A stretch of DNA of 64,000 bases from an uncultured Lachnospiraceae bacterium. GTDB lineage: Bacteria; Bacillota; Clostridia; Lachnospirales; Lachnospiraceae. The stretch covers positions 1 through 64,000 of the forward strand of contig CANPZE010000001.1 of the NCBI GenBank assembly GCA_947589315.1, given 5' to 3'. Numbering within the stretch: position 1 is the stretch's first letter; each line of letters begins with the position of its first letter. Positions 8,927-17,137 of the stretch are shown in pieces. The notes beneath the pieces were generated by a model that made no database searches, was not told where the DNA came from, and saw only the letters and a list, made by a program, of their open reading frames with translations. A program made the translations under genes and the position numbers.

Positions 8927-9124
8927 TTAATAACCCTCCGGCCTCGCAGGAATAATAAACGCAGCAATTATGTAAACAATTATGCTCAGCCCAAAGGCAA
9001 AAGTCAAGATCGCCCAGATTAAACGGATCAGGGTAGGATCTACATTTAAATATTCTGCAATTCCGCCACATACTCCGCAAAGCATCTTATTATCATTAGA
9101 ACGGTATAATCTCTTTTCACTCAT
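8927..9124 (-). CDS. PspC-domain small membrane protein
   Basis: 65 residues. It consists of a PspC domain: KRLYRSNDNKMLCGVCGGIA, then EYLNVDPTLIRLIWA, followed by one hydrophobic membrane segment (about residues 35-60). PspC proteins act in membrane-stress signalling in other bacteria; in Firmicutes stand-alone copies are common and their role is unclear. The ATG has a GGAGG box. A 6-base inverted repeat (8906-8921) lies just downstream but lacks a T-run. Confidence 0.88.
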   Translation of the reverse strand: MSEKRLYRSNDNKMLCGVCGGIAEYLNVDPTLIRLIWAILTFAFGLSIIVYIIAAFIIPARPEGY

Positions 9125-9154
9125 ATTGTCTCCTCCTTACATTCCTGTATATCA

Positions 9155-10888
9155 CTAAAGCTTTTTCACCTTGCTCGGTATCCCATAAAAAGTCTTTTTC
9201 TTCACCATTTTATAGGCTCTGACCCTGACATAGCAGGTCTTATTCTTTTTCAGGCTCAGTGACAGGCTGGCCTTCTTTGTCTTTTTCTTGGCCACAGCCT
9301 TAAATTTCTTTGCATAGGAATAGGATACTTCATATCCTGTTACTCCCGCCACCTTTTTCCATTTCAGGGAGACCTGCGTCCCTGAGCGCTTTGCCGACTT
9401 AAGCTTCGCCTTTTTAGGCACAATATGGAACTGGGCCTTGCGTGTCCCGCGGTAATTCCCAATCCCCTCGATCGTTACCGTAGCATTCCCGATCTTCTTA
9501 TTATTCTTATAGCTCAGCCGGTAATCCATCCCCTTCACCAGCAGGGAACCTTGATATTTGATAGATACTGCAGGCCTGATCTTCTTTCCGGTATAGGCCT
9601 TATCCGGGATTTTGGCCATCTTCAATTCCCCAATGGGGATCCTGTTATCCTGTTCCGATCCTGCTCCCCCATTTCCATCTCCTCCCGCAGCAATATTTCC
9701 CGTTCCATCATCAGGAAGGGGCATATCGGGAGAGACATAAGAGGCCGTCAGATAGAACCAGAATGTCTGCTCAGAAAGTGTACTCAGCTTCAGATAATAT
9801 TCCTGTCCGCCATAGAGCGCCACATCCTGATTGATATTGTCTTCCAGGCTGTCAGTTTCCATCAGCGCCGTCATATTCTTATCATACAAAGTCCCATATA
9901 AGTTCTGGCCGCCCTCGGAGGTAAAATGATAGGTACCGTCCTTCTCAGGGATCACTTTATAAAACAGATTTTCCTGTTTATTCTCAATCACCAGATTGAG
10001 TTGCTGTTCCCATGCCAGCTGTTCCAGAGAGACTTCCGACAGATCCTTTCCAACTGCCAGCTGGAACTTTCCTGTCTGAGTTTCATCTGCTGCCATGATC
10101 ACCAGATAATAACTCTGTCCCTTCTGGAAATAGTCCCGGATCAGGAACCCATTCCCCGTATCGGAAGCCGTATTGCAATACAACGCCTGTAATTTTCCCT
10201 CTTCATCCTGAACATACACTGTGGCCTTCAGATAATTCAGGCAGCCGCAATGGTCCCCGCTCCAGCAGCTGCAGCCAGCCTGGCAATTTCCCTGGCACCC
10301 ACAGAAATCTTTGGAATAAATATTATAGTAACCATCCCCCTGTGGCTGGAAACAAGCATAGACTGCATCTCCCTCCCTGGGGATCTCTTTTCCGGTCCCT
10401 GCCATCACACCGGTGATATTCTGCACATTCTCAAACATACTCAGGCGCATAGTTTTCCTGATCCCTACCCGGAAAGAGCCAATCTGGCTGGAAGATTCGG
10501 AATACTGCGCCCCGAAATAGTATGTCTCCCCTGCTGTCAGTTGGCATTCCAGCGCAAAATTATTTCTATTTCCCTTGCTGGTCAGGTCGCTGTCAACGAT
10601 CGTTCCCGAGCGGTTAAACAGAAATGCCGAGGTAGAGATATCTGACAGAGAATAAAACACATAAGAATCTGTCTCCTCAGGAATAAATTGAAAGATCCCC
10701 ATCCGAAGCTTTTCCGGATGCAGCGACACCTCCTGCAAAACCCCTAATTCCAACACTCCCTGATATTCCATTTCTGCAGACGCCTCTTGAACAAGAAGCC
10801 CCTCTTCCCCCAGCCTGCCACCAACAGAGCAGGCCAACAATACAAGAGCAGTGCTGACAGATAGCAGACGGAAGCATGTTTTTTTCAT
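9155..10888 (-). CDS. Secreted protein with Cys-rich insert, Ig-like and Fn3-like domains
   Basis: About 577 residues. I chose ATG 10886-10888 (GGGGGAAATT upstream, followed by a clear signal peptide MKKTCFRLLSVSTALVLLAC); an upstream frame would add 14 residues. After the signal, about 300 residues form repeated beta-type modules with YYFGAQY/YYLVIMA/YYLKLST-like strands. One carries a Cys cluster, CGCQGNCQAGCSCWSGDHCG and one further C, with eight cysteines in 21 residues. Near the C-terminus come a module of the type PDKAYTGKKIRP...YKNNKKIGNATVTIEGIGNY and a basic Fn3-like domain (VSLKWKKVAGVTGYEVSYS), both frequent in Lachnospiraceae cell-surface proteins. There is no LPXTG or transmembrane anchor. 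It is probably an extracellular binding or adhesion protein; ligand unknown. Confidence 0.75.
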   Translation of the reverse strand: MKKTCFRLLSVSTALVLLACSVGGRLGEEGLLVQEASAEMEYQGVLELGVLQEVSLHPEKLRMGIFQFIPEETDSYVFYSLSDISTSAFLFNRSGTIVDSDLTSKGNRNNFALECQLTAGETYYFGAQYSESSSQIGSFRVGIRKTMRLSMFENVQNITGVMAGTGKEIPREGDAVYACFQPQGDGYYNIYSKDFCGCQGNCQAGCSCWSGDHCGCLNYLKATVYVQDEEGKLQALYCNTASDTGNGFLIRDYFQKGQSYYLVIMAADETQTGKFQLAVGKDLSEVSLEQLAWEQQLNLVIENKQENLFYKVIPEKDGTYHFTSEGGQNLYGTLYDKNMTALMETDSLEDNINQDVALYGGQEYYLKLSTLSEQTFWFYLTASYVSPDMPLPDDGTGNIAAGGDGNGGAGSEQDNRIPIGELKMAKIPDKAYTGKKIRPAVSIKYQGSLLVKGMDYRLSYKNNKKIGNATVTIEGIGNYRGTRKAQFHIVPKKAKLKSAKRSGTQVSLKWKKVAGVTGYEVSYSYAKKFKAVAKKKTKKASLSLSLKKNKTCYVRVRAYKMVKKKTFYGIPSKVKKL

Positions 10889-11025
10889 AATTTCCCCCAT
10901 TCCCACACGCCCTGCCGCACAAGAAACCAACTTCCCGGCAGTCGGAACGCATAGATATAAACCTACTGTTTCTTTCCTATAAAATATACCATACTTCCCT
11001 TATTATAGCAAACAAGATAGAAAAC

Positions 11026-11054
11026 TTGACATTTTTGGAAATATTCACTAATAT
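11026..11054 (+). promoter_or_regulatory. Strong sigma-A type promoter
   Basis: Consensus TTGACA (11026-11031), exactly 17 bases, TAATAT (11049-11054). It drives the operon of the membrane-anchored protein at 11095 and the exported protein at 11669. Confidence 0.8.
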
Positions 11055-11094
11055 ATGTTATTAGAAATGTCGATATAGTAACTGAGGTGAAACA

Positions 11095-11628
11095 ATGAGT
11101 GCAAAAGGTGGGAAAACTGGAAAAAGCAATAAAAAGTTCATCCTTTTGATTGTTATCCTGGTCTTGATCATTCTGGGACTTTCTGCAACTGTCTTGTATC
11201 TATGGAAGCAGCGGCCATCGGGCAATGTGCAGAAGCAAGGTACGGGGAAGTCCTTGGTGGTAGACGAGGATAATGCCGATGGCGTCATTGGAGATCTGGA
11301 AGAAGACAGCATGGATAAGATGTACAATTGCCGTATGTCTACCTCCTGGACCTTTGAAGACGGAAAAGCAGAATCAAAGGATGCATATGTTGCCAACACT
11401 GATTACAATCACTATACTGTCTATTTTGAAGTGCAGATTGACAGTACCAAAGAGATTGTCTATACTTCCCCGTATCTGCCGGTAGGTTCAGAACTCAATG
11501 GATTGAAATTGGACCACCCGCTGGATGCCGGAAAATATCCCGCCACTGTCATCTACCACCTGGTAGATGATGACAAAAAAGAAGTCAGCACTGTTGGCTT
11601 TACTGTAACTATTCAGGTACTTCACTAA
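11095..11628 (+). CDS. Membrane-anchored extracytoplasmic protein of unknown function
   Basis: 177 residues. A short basic N-terminus is followed by one transmembrane helix (about residues 15-36, FILLIVILVLIILGLSATVL), so the rest faces outward. The outer part begins with an acidic linker and then a beta-rich domain (TVYFEVQIDSTKEIVYTSPY ... LDAGKYPATVIYHLVDDDK). The closing part resembles presentation of a peptide-like beta-sandwich seen in small Firmicute surface-assembly proteins, but I cannot name the family. It is followed after 40 bases by the exported protein at 11669 under one promoter, so the two probably act together. Confidence 0.75.
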   Translation: MSAKGGKTGKSNKKFILLIVILVLIILGLSATVLYLWKQRPSGNVQKQGTGKSLVVDEDNADGVIGDLEEDSMDKMYNCRMSTSWTFEDGKAESKDAYVANTDYNHYTVYFEVQIDSTKEIVYTSPYLPVGSELNGLKLDHPLDAGKYPATVIYHLVDDDKKEVSTVGFTVTIQVLH

Positions 11629-11668
11629 GTACACCAACTGAATATCATCATTCAAGGAGGAATAAGAA

Positions 11669-12817
11669 ATGAAAAAACAATTATTTTCTGCATTATTGGC
11701 AAGCGCATTAGTTATTGCCGGCTCTGCGCCTTATGCATCGGCTGCTGCAGCCCCCACTGTATCCAGTAACGGAACAGGAACTGTATACAGCCCTCAGGAC
11801 ATCATTGATGTAGTAGTTCCAACGGATTTTAAGATTGCCTTCAACCCGTTGGAGGTAGCTGTCAAAAATGATGATTTCAACGGCTCAACACAGGTTCTTT
11901 CCGGAACTTATGCAATCCAGAACAGAAGCACGGTACCTGTTAATATCTCTGCCGCCTTCACTGTATCTGCGGATGGCAAGACAGTCGCTTTTGGTACTGC
12001 TGCAGATGTTGAAAAGGACAACGCAGCAGAAACGAAGCCTACTGCAGCTAAGTTCTCTCTGGATCTGATCACTACCGCTGCAAATGCTTCCCAGACCCTC
12101 CCTGCTGCACCTGCAGAGAAAGGGGACGCGGCAACTTCTTTACGTACAGATGCTGCTGCAAGCGGTGTAAAGCTCTCCAAAGCTTCTACTGCACCGATTT
12201 CCTTGACAACCGGAAAAGCAGGCACAACACTCGCAACTACAGTAGACTTTATGTTTAACGCTGGTCCTTATACCCCAACTTACGATAAGGAGCAGGATAA
12301 GGTAATCTACAAAGCAAACGCAAAGGGAACTTGGGATACTGTAGCATTCAAGTTCGGCGGTACTGCTTCTATCTACGCTGATCTTTGGACAAAGGCAACT
12401 GCTCCCAGCGTAAAGGCAACTTATACCCTGACAGAATCCACTCCTGCTGCTTATGCATCTACTCCTTTCAGCCCTACTTCCAAGAATATAATGCTGAAGA
12501 CAGGGCAAGGTGATGTTACCGTATCAGCTGGTGTAGCTGACAAGGCTTACACTTTTGCAAAGAAGCCTTCACTGACTATGAGCAAAGATGAGCCTACAAA
12601 GCCTGCAGACAGCCAGAAGGTTACTCTGTTGAACCTGGTTCCCAACTCAAAGCCTGATTCCACTCATAGGGTAGTAGACTTTGGTACCTATGCAGCTGAT
12701 GATGATGCCCAGTCCTATACCTATACGATCAAGGGTGATTATGTAAAGGCACATGTAGAAGCTGGCTTCTATAAGGTTACCATCGGAAAACAGTCCTTCA
12801 TCATGGAAGTAAAATAA
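11669..12817 (+). CDS. Exported Ala/Thr-rich surface protein of unknown function
   Basis: 382 residues. It has a Sec signal peptide (MKKQLFSALLASALVIAG with an AXA site near residue 26) and a strong CAAGGAGGAA ribosome binding site. The mature protein is rich in Ala, Thr, Ser and Val, low in Cys, and predicted by eye to be beta-rich. The N-terminal part contains VVVPTDFKIAFNPLEVAV and TYAIQNRSTVPVNISAAFTV, a pattern I associate with WxL-like or fibre-forming surface proteins, although no WxL motif is present. No sortase signal or membrane anchor is seen. With the strong promoter it may be an abundant surface or matrix protein held by its membrane partner. Confidence 0.75.
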   Translation: MKKQLFSALLASALVIAGSAPYASAAAAPTVSSNGTGTVYSPQDIIDVVVPTDFKIAFNPLEVAVKNDDFNGSTQVLSGTYAIQNRSTVPVNISAAFTVSADGKTVAFGTAADVEKDNAAETKPTAAKFSLDLITTAANASQTLPAAPAEKGDAATSLRTDAAASGVKLSKASTAPISLTTGKAGTTLATTVDFMFNAGPYTPTYDKEQDKVIYKANAKGTWDTVAFKFGGTASIYADLWTKATAPSVKATYTLTESTPAAYASTPFSPTSKNIMLKTGQGDVTVSAGVADKAYTFAKKPSLTMSKDEPTKPADSQKVTLLNLVPNSKPDSTHRVVDFGTYAADDDAQSYTYTIKGDYVKAHVEAGFYKVTIGKQSFIMEVK

Positions 12818-12839
12818 TTACAAATAAAAAAGAAATCCT

Positions 12840-12875
12840 AAAAAAGGAAGCTGTCATATAACAGCTTCCTTTTTT
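12840..12875. terminator. Bidirectional intrinsic terminator
   Basis: A 15-base stem, AAAAAAGGAAGCTGT paired with ACAGCTTCCTTTTTT around a six-base loop, ends in T on both strands. It separates the converging exported-protein operon and the LuxC operon. Confidence 0.88.
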
Positions 12876-12891
12876 CCGTCCTGCAACACCT

Positions 12892-14088
12892 CTAATAGGC
12901 CTCCAGCCTCCGGCTCAGCTGACCCAGGATATCATAACCATCCCAGTATACATCCATTTCCAAAGAACTGCCAAAGGGAACAATCCGGTCAATCCCCAAC
13001 AGCCGGTTCTTTATCACAAATTCCAGCAATTCCTGCCTGTCTATCCCATAATACACCAGCGTCTGAACCCGTTGATCGATATAGGGCGCCAGGTCAGAAA
13101 GCTGCTCCAGCGTATACTGATAGAACATACCAAATTTCCCCCGAAGAATATTAATATCTTCCGGCAGCCGGGCCAGTTCCAAAGTATATAACAGATTTCC
13201 ATATGTCTCATAAGACTTCACCTGTTCCAGCCGGATATCCTCCCTCATGCCCGCCATACACAGATCTGTATATTTATCTACGGCCTTAATGGGAGCCAGG
13301 TCGTACCGCTGCGCCTCCTGCCAGACAGCCCGCCAAAAACGGCGTCTGGCCTCCTGCTGGCCCTGTCCCATCCACAATAAAAGATGGGGTGTGGAGCAGG
13401 CATTCTGATCCATTAGATACGTATCATTGTAAAAATGCCTTGCCAGTTGGATACATTCCTCCTCGGTAGCCCGGAGTACCGCTTCACAATCTAAAATTCC
13501 CAGGGAATAACGGTCGGCAAATACAATTTCCACACTCTTAGGTTTCATGGGAGACTGGCGGATCGTTCTAATAGCCTCGTCTCCTCCCCAGATAATCCGT
13601 CCGTCTGCTTTCGCCGACAGCCGGTCTGTCAGCTCCTTATCGCGGCCATAGCGGACAAATGCCGTCCCCTGCTTCAGCTCCTGATACTCCGGCTTCTCCA
13701 ACACCTCCCTGACAGCCTCACAGATTAAGTCTATCTGTGGAAAGTCCCTGGACGGAACCCGGACAATATTGGCATTACCGGACAACAGTCCGAAAAAATA
13801 AGAAAAGGCAAAATTGACAGGTACATTAGAGGGCGTAATATGAAAGAGCAGCCCCCGCCCCAGTCGGCAGTCTGTCTCCGCGGCTGCCTCCTTTTTCCGA
13901 AGAATATTCCCCCTGCGGCACCAGAAGGCCAGGGACAATACATCGGCATACCGTTCCTTCCCCGCCTTCTGCCGAAGGACTCCGGACAATTGATCCAAAA
14001 AATCGACCACAATGTCACTGTACAGCGGCAACGGACGTACCGCCACCTCTTCCTGGCCGATGAGCCATTCTGTCTTATCGCTTCTCAT
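12892..14088 (-). CDS. luxC: LuxC-like acyl-CoA/acyl-protein reductase
   Basis: 398 residues, one LuxC family domain. LuxC enzymes reduce an acyl thioester to an aldehyde with NADPH; the acyl group is first carried on a cysteine. That cysteine is probably the one in MDQNACSTPHLL, matching the family motif. Substrate-side motifs are GRGLLFHITPSNVPVNFAFS and VRYGRDKELTDRL, the aldehyde-dehydrogenase-like fold. Its start overlaps the end of luxE by 14 bases, so the two are translationally coupled; the Shine-Dalgarno AAGGGGG is distant. No luxAB luciferase is near, so the aldehyde is not for light. It is the last gene of the ACP-ligase-LuxE-LuxC operon. Confidence 0.85.
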   Translation of the reverse strand: MRSDKTEWLIGQEEVAVRPLPLYSDIVVDFLDQLSGVLRQKAGKERYADVLSLAFWCRRGNILRKKEAAAETDCRLGRGLLFHITPSNVPVNFAFSYFFGLLSGNANIVRVPSRDFPQIDLICEAVREVLEKPEYQELKQGTAFVRYGRDKELTDRLSAKADGRIIWGGDEAIRTIRQSPMKPKSVEIVFADRYSLGILDCEAVLRATEEECIQLARHFYNDTYLMDQNACSTPHLLLWMGQGQQEARRRFWRAVWQEAQRYDLAPIKAVDKYTDLCMAGMREDIRLEQVKSYETYGNLLYTLELARLPEDINILRGKFGMFYQYTLEQLSDLAPYIDQRVQTLVYYGIDRQELLEFVIKNRLLGIDRIVPFGSSLEMDVYWDGYDILGQLSRRLEAY

Positions 14089-15154
14089 ACGTATCGCTGC
14101 ACCCCCTTACCTCTGCATTCTGGATCCTTCCCAGGATCCGGAACGTCTTTCCTTTCCTGCCACAGGGACAATCATCCTCGCCGATCAGTTCTCCCAGATC
14201 CTCTGACAGTATACTATGCCCCGGATAGCTGTCTGGCAAAACAGACAGCAGCTGGATCAGCCCAGTCTCTCCCTCCCGGCAGACAGAGAAATCCCGGGGA
14301 TTGCGCAGGATGATATCCGAATAATTCGAAGCGTGAAGGCGCCCACACTCACATTCCATGAAAATTGACCCTGTCTGCTCCACCATGCCATAATAATTGC
14401 ACACTCTCTGGATGCCGCACACCTCATTTAACTTTTCTTTATACGTCTCATTATCAACAGCCTCCTGGGCCAGCTTCTTAAAACCGCCTCCATGAAGCAG
14501 GACTGCCTGAGACAGGTCCAGCTTCTTCCCGCTGTCCCGCAGTATCTTATAAAAATGTTCCCAGATCATAAAGGTAAATCCAAAAAGCAGGATATTCTCT
14601 CCCTGATGCCGCTGTAAAAAGGCTTCTACCCCTTCCAGATCCAGATTCATATTCTCATCCAACGCATAGACAGTATCCCTGCCCAACATGGCGAACCCCA
14701 GGATCCCTGCTCCCCGCGCAGAAAACATCTTCCGATCCTTAATTACGCTTTTAGAATCAATGATCATCATTGGAAAACGCTTTCCCCCCAGCATATCCAT
14801 GGCGATCCGCACCAGGGCCGCCGACTGGTTTACCGCCGTCTCCTTATCCAAAAAGATTTTCGATACCCTCTGCCCCGTTGTCCCTGAAGAGGTCATGGTC
14901 TTGATAATGTCCTCCCTGGGGACGCTGAGAAGCTCGTACTCTTTAAACAGACGCACGGGAAGGAAAGGATACTCCTCCACCTCATGAGAAATTGCCGGGT
15001 CGAATCCTATATTCCGCAATAAATTATGGTAGGGAGCACACCCCCTGTCATGCTTCCTGGTCAACTCCTGCATGATCTGCCGGTAATACTCCCTCTTTTC
15101 CTGGCTGGACAGCCCATAGGGGCTCTGGCCAAATAATTCTTTCCGTTTTTCCAT
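14075..15154 (-). CDS. luxE: LuxE-type acyl-protein synthetase
   Basis: 359 residues. LuxE activates a fatty acid with ATP and passes it to its own cysteine and on to LuxC. Family motifs visible are HNLLRNIGFDPAI, the adenylation-type MTSSGTTGQRVSKIFLD loop, LLHGGGFKKLAQ and NYYGMVEQTGSIFMECECG. The C-terminus has a Cys pair region (GEDDCPCGRKGKTFRILGR). The catalytic core appears complete. It follows an AMP-binding acyl ligase by 25 bases and overlaps luxC, so the operon holds two different acyl-activating enzymes, which suggests either two acyl substrates or one loaded onto ACP and another onto LuxE. Confidence 0.87.
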   Translation of the reverse strand: MEKRKELFGQSPYGLSSQEKREYYRQIMQELTRKHDRGCAPYHNLLRNIGFDPAISHEVEEYPFLPVRLFKEYELLSVPREDIIKTMTSSGTTGQRVSKIFLDKETAVNQSAALVRIAMDMLGGKRFPMMIIDSKSVIKDRKMFSARGAGILGFAMLGRDTVYALDENMNLDLEGVEAFLQRHQGENILLFGFTFMIWEHFYKILRDSGKKLDLSQAVLLHGGGFKKLAQEAVDNETYKEKLNEVCGIQRVCNYYGMVEQTGSIFMECECGRLHASNYSDIILRNPRDFSVCREGETGLIQLLSVLPDSYPGHSILSEDLGELIGEDDCPCGRKGKTFRILGRIQNAEVRGCSDTYEKR

Positions 15155-15179
15155 ATTCCTGCTTCTCCGTTCCTATGAT

Positions 15180-16610
15180 TTATTTTGCCGGGATTGTCTT
15201 CCTCTCCGATCCCAAAGCCGAATACAGAACTTTTCCCGCCTCATTCCGGGGAATTTCTTCGATATAGATTACCTCAAAGCTTCGGGAGGTAAAGTTCAGG
15301 GCGCGGCTGATAAATTCTTTCATCTCCTGCTGCCTGCTCTCCTCCTTCTCTGTAGTATACAGGCGCATCCGGTCATCTTCCCCGGCGCACACGCAGGAAT
15401 ATCCCTGCTTCTTTAAGATCCCTTCCACCTCGTCCAGGTTCACCCGGTTACCGTACATTTTGAGAAAACGCTTCTTCCTCCCCACAATATAGTAAAAGCC
15501 GTCTTCATCCCGTTTTGCCATATCTCCAGTGTGAAGGACCCCGTGGTTCTCGTCTCCCTTACTCAGATCCTGATACCCCTGGGCATAGCCCAGAGTCACG
15601 TTCTGTCCCGTATAGATCAGCTCTCCCACCGTATCGGGCCGGGTGATTTCCTTTCCATCCACATCTATTAAGGAAAAACTGCCTCCCGGAATAGCGATCC
15701 CCATACTTCCGGCCTTTTCCTGTGCCCGTTCCCAGGGCAGATAAGACATCCTTGCCGTTGCCTCAGTCTGTCCGTACATTACGATCAGCTTGATTCCCTT
15801 TTCCTGGCAGATTCCATTAAATTCCTCCGCCATTTCTTTGGAAAGCTTTCCTCCCGCCTGAGTAATATAACGCAGGCTGGGAAGCTGCATCCTGCCAAAA
15901 CGCAGCGCCTTCAGCTGCTCATAGATAAAAGGAACGCCTCCAAAGGTGGTAGGCTCCAGCTTCCGGAAGATTTCCCAGAACTGTCTCTGTATCACAGAAT
16001 ACTCATTCATAATGACAGAGGCTCCCCGGAGCAAATGGCTATTGATGATAGACAGACAATAGGTGTAACTCATAGGCATCGTTGTGATGGCCCGATCCTC
16101 CGGCAGGATTCCCAGATATTCCGCAATCGAACAGGCATTAGCCGTAATATTCGTATAAGACTGGCGGACCAGCTTGGGGCTTCCGGTACTCCCCGAGGTA
16201 GTCAGCAACAGCGCCAGTTCCGGATTCAACTCATAGTCCTGTTCCCATTCTGTAGAACGCAGCACAAACCCCCGGTATCCACCCAGGACCGGCAGATCTT
16301 CATGCTGGGACCAGTCCCTGGGGGCATAGACAAAGGAAGGGTGATAGGCTTCATACAGCTGTTGGTACAGCTGGGCATCGATGCCGCTATTGACCATTAC
16401 GGGGACGACTCCTTTTCGCAGCGCCCCGATATAAGCGCATACAGATTCCAGGCAATTGCGGCAGATCAGAAACAGGACGCTTCTGGCGGGAATCTCCTGC
16501 AACAGCTTGTCCCCATCTTCCAGAAACTGACGATAGGTCAATCGCTCCCCCTGTTCAGTGATCACAGCCGTCCTGTCTGCATATTGGTCAATGTCTCTGT
16601 AGAAATCCAT
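15180..16610 (-). CDS. AMP-binding acyl-CoA/acyl-ACP ligase
   Basis: 476 residues, ANL superfamily. The phosphate-binding loop is LLLTTSGSTGSPKLVRQSY; later motifs are YGQTEATARMSYL, the GELIYTGQNVTLGY core, HTGDMAKRDEDGFYYIVGRK and the C-terminal lysine region RNEAGKVLYSAL. It adenylates a carboxylic acid and transfers it to a thiol. The adjacent small acyl carrier protein gene (27 bases upstream) is the likely acceptor. The specific acid cannot be told from sequence. ATG has a GAGG box. Confidence 0.87.
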   Translation of the reverse strand: MDFYRDIDQYADRTAVITEQGERLTYRQFLEDGDKLLQEIPARSVLFLICRNCLESVCAYIGALRKGVVPVMVNSGIDAQLYQQLYEAYHPSFVYAPRDWSQHEDLPVLGGYRGFVLRSTEWEQDYELNPELALLLTTSGSTGSPKLVRQSYTNITANACSIAEYLGILPEDRAITTMPMSYTYCLSIINSHLLRGASVIMNEYSVIQRQFWEIFRKLEPTTFGGVPFIYEQLKALRFGRMQLPSLRYITQAGGKLSKEMAEEFNGICQEKGIKLIVMYGQTEATARMSYLPWERAQEKAGSMGIAIPGGSFSLIDVDGKEITRPDTVGELIYTGQNVTLGYAQGYQDLSKGDENHGVLHTGDMAKRDEDGFYYIVGRKKRFLKMYGNRVNLDEVEGILKKQGYSCVCAGEDDRMRLYTTEKEESRQQEMKEFISRALNFTSRSFEVIYIEEIPRNEAGKVLYSALGSERKTIPAK

Positions 16611-16636
16611 TCCATCCCGCCTCTCTCTGCTTCTCC

Positions 16637-16882
16637 CTATCCTTCCACAGCAATATCATACTTCTTTAAGATTTCTATGCCTTTCTCAAAGGAAGAGAAA
16701 TCAATAATATCCTCTGTCTCAAACATAATGTCAAAGGCTTCCTCCAGCTCTGCGATCAGTCCCATATGGCCCACAGAATCCCAATTTTCAATCCCCTGAT
16801 AAGTCAGTCCGGACTTCACTTCCTCCAGAGGCAATTCCAGGCCTTTTACAAATGCATTCCTGTATTTTTCCATATTTGTCAT
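16637..16882 (-). CDS. Acyl carrier protein
   Basis: 81 residues. The phosphopantetheine-attachment serine is in NWDSVGHMGLIAELEEAF, with the typical four-helix ACP pattern around it. I chose ATG 16880-16882, which has GAGG six bases upstream; an in-frame ATG four codons earlier has none. It is the first gene of the ACP-ligase-LuxE-LuxC operon, so it is a dedicated carrier and probably not the fatty-acid-synthase ACP. No promoter with both boxes was obvious. Confidence 0.87.
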   Translation of the reverse strand: MTNMEKYRNAFVKGLELPLEEVKSGLTYQGIENWDSVGHMGLIAELEEAFDIMFETEDIIDFSSFEKGIEILKKYDIAVEG

Positions 16883-16922
16883 AACAATCCTCATTCCTTT
16901 GCTATATCACTTAATATATCGG

Positions 16923-16944
16923 AAAAAAGAGGAGCAAGCCCCTC
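16923..16944 (-). terminator. Intrinsic terminator downstream of the chemoreceptor
   Basis: On the minus strand GAGGGG, a four-base loop, CTCCTC (one G-T pair) is followed by six T. It ends the transcript coming from the chemoreceptor at 17138 before the ACP operon. Confidence 0.6.
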
Positions 16945-16959
16945 TCTTTCCCAATGTTT

Positions 16960-16994
16960 CCAGAAAGTAACCTTTCTGGAAGTTTACTTTCTGG
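16960..16994. repeat. 11-base perfect inverted repeat
   Basis: CCAGAAAGTAA (16960-16970) and TTACTTTCTGG (16984-16994); a third partial copy, CCTTTCTGG, lies in the loop. A second GC-rich stem (GGCGC...GCGCC, about 17000-17013) follows. This may be a REP-like unit or part of the chemoreceptor 3' end. Confidence 0.45.
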
Positions 16995-17137
16995 AATCTG
17001 GCGCCTGTGCGCCGGAGTCTCCTTCCACCTCCAAAGGTACGGCTCCTTCAGCAAAATTCCCCTCCTGCGCCCAACCGCCAGTATGTAAATAATACTATCA
17101 GTTGCCTTTCCATTATAGCATTGATTCGTTAAAAATT

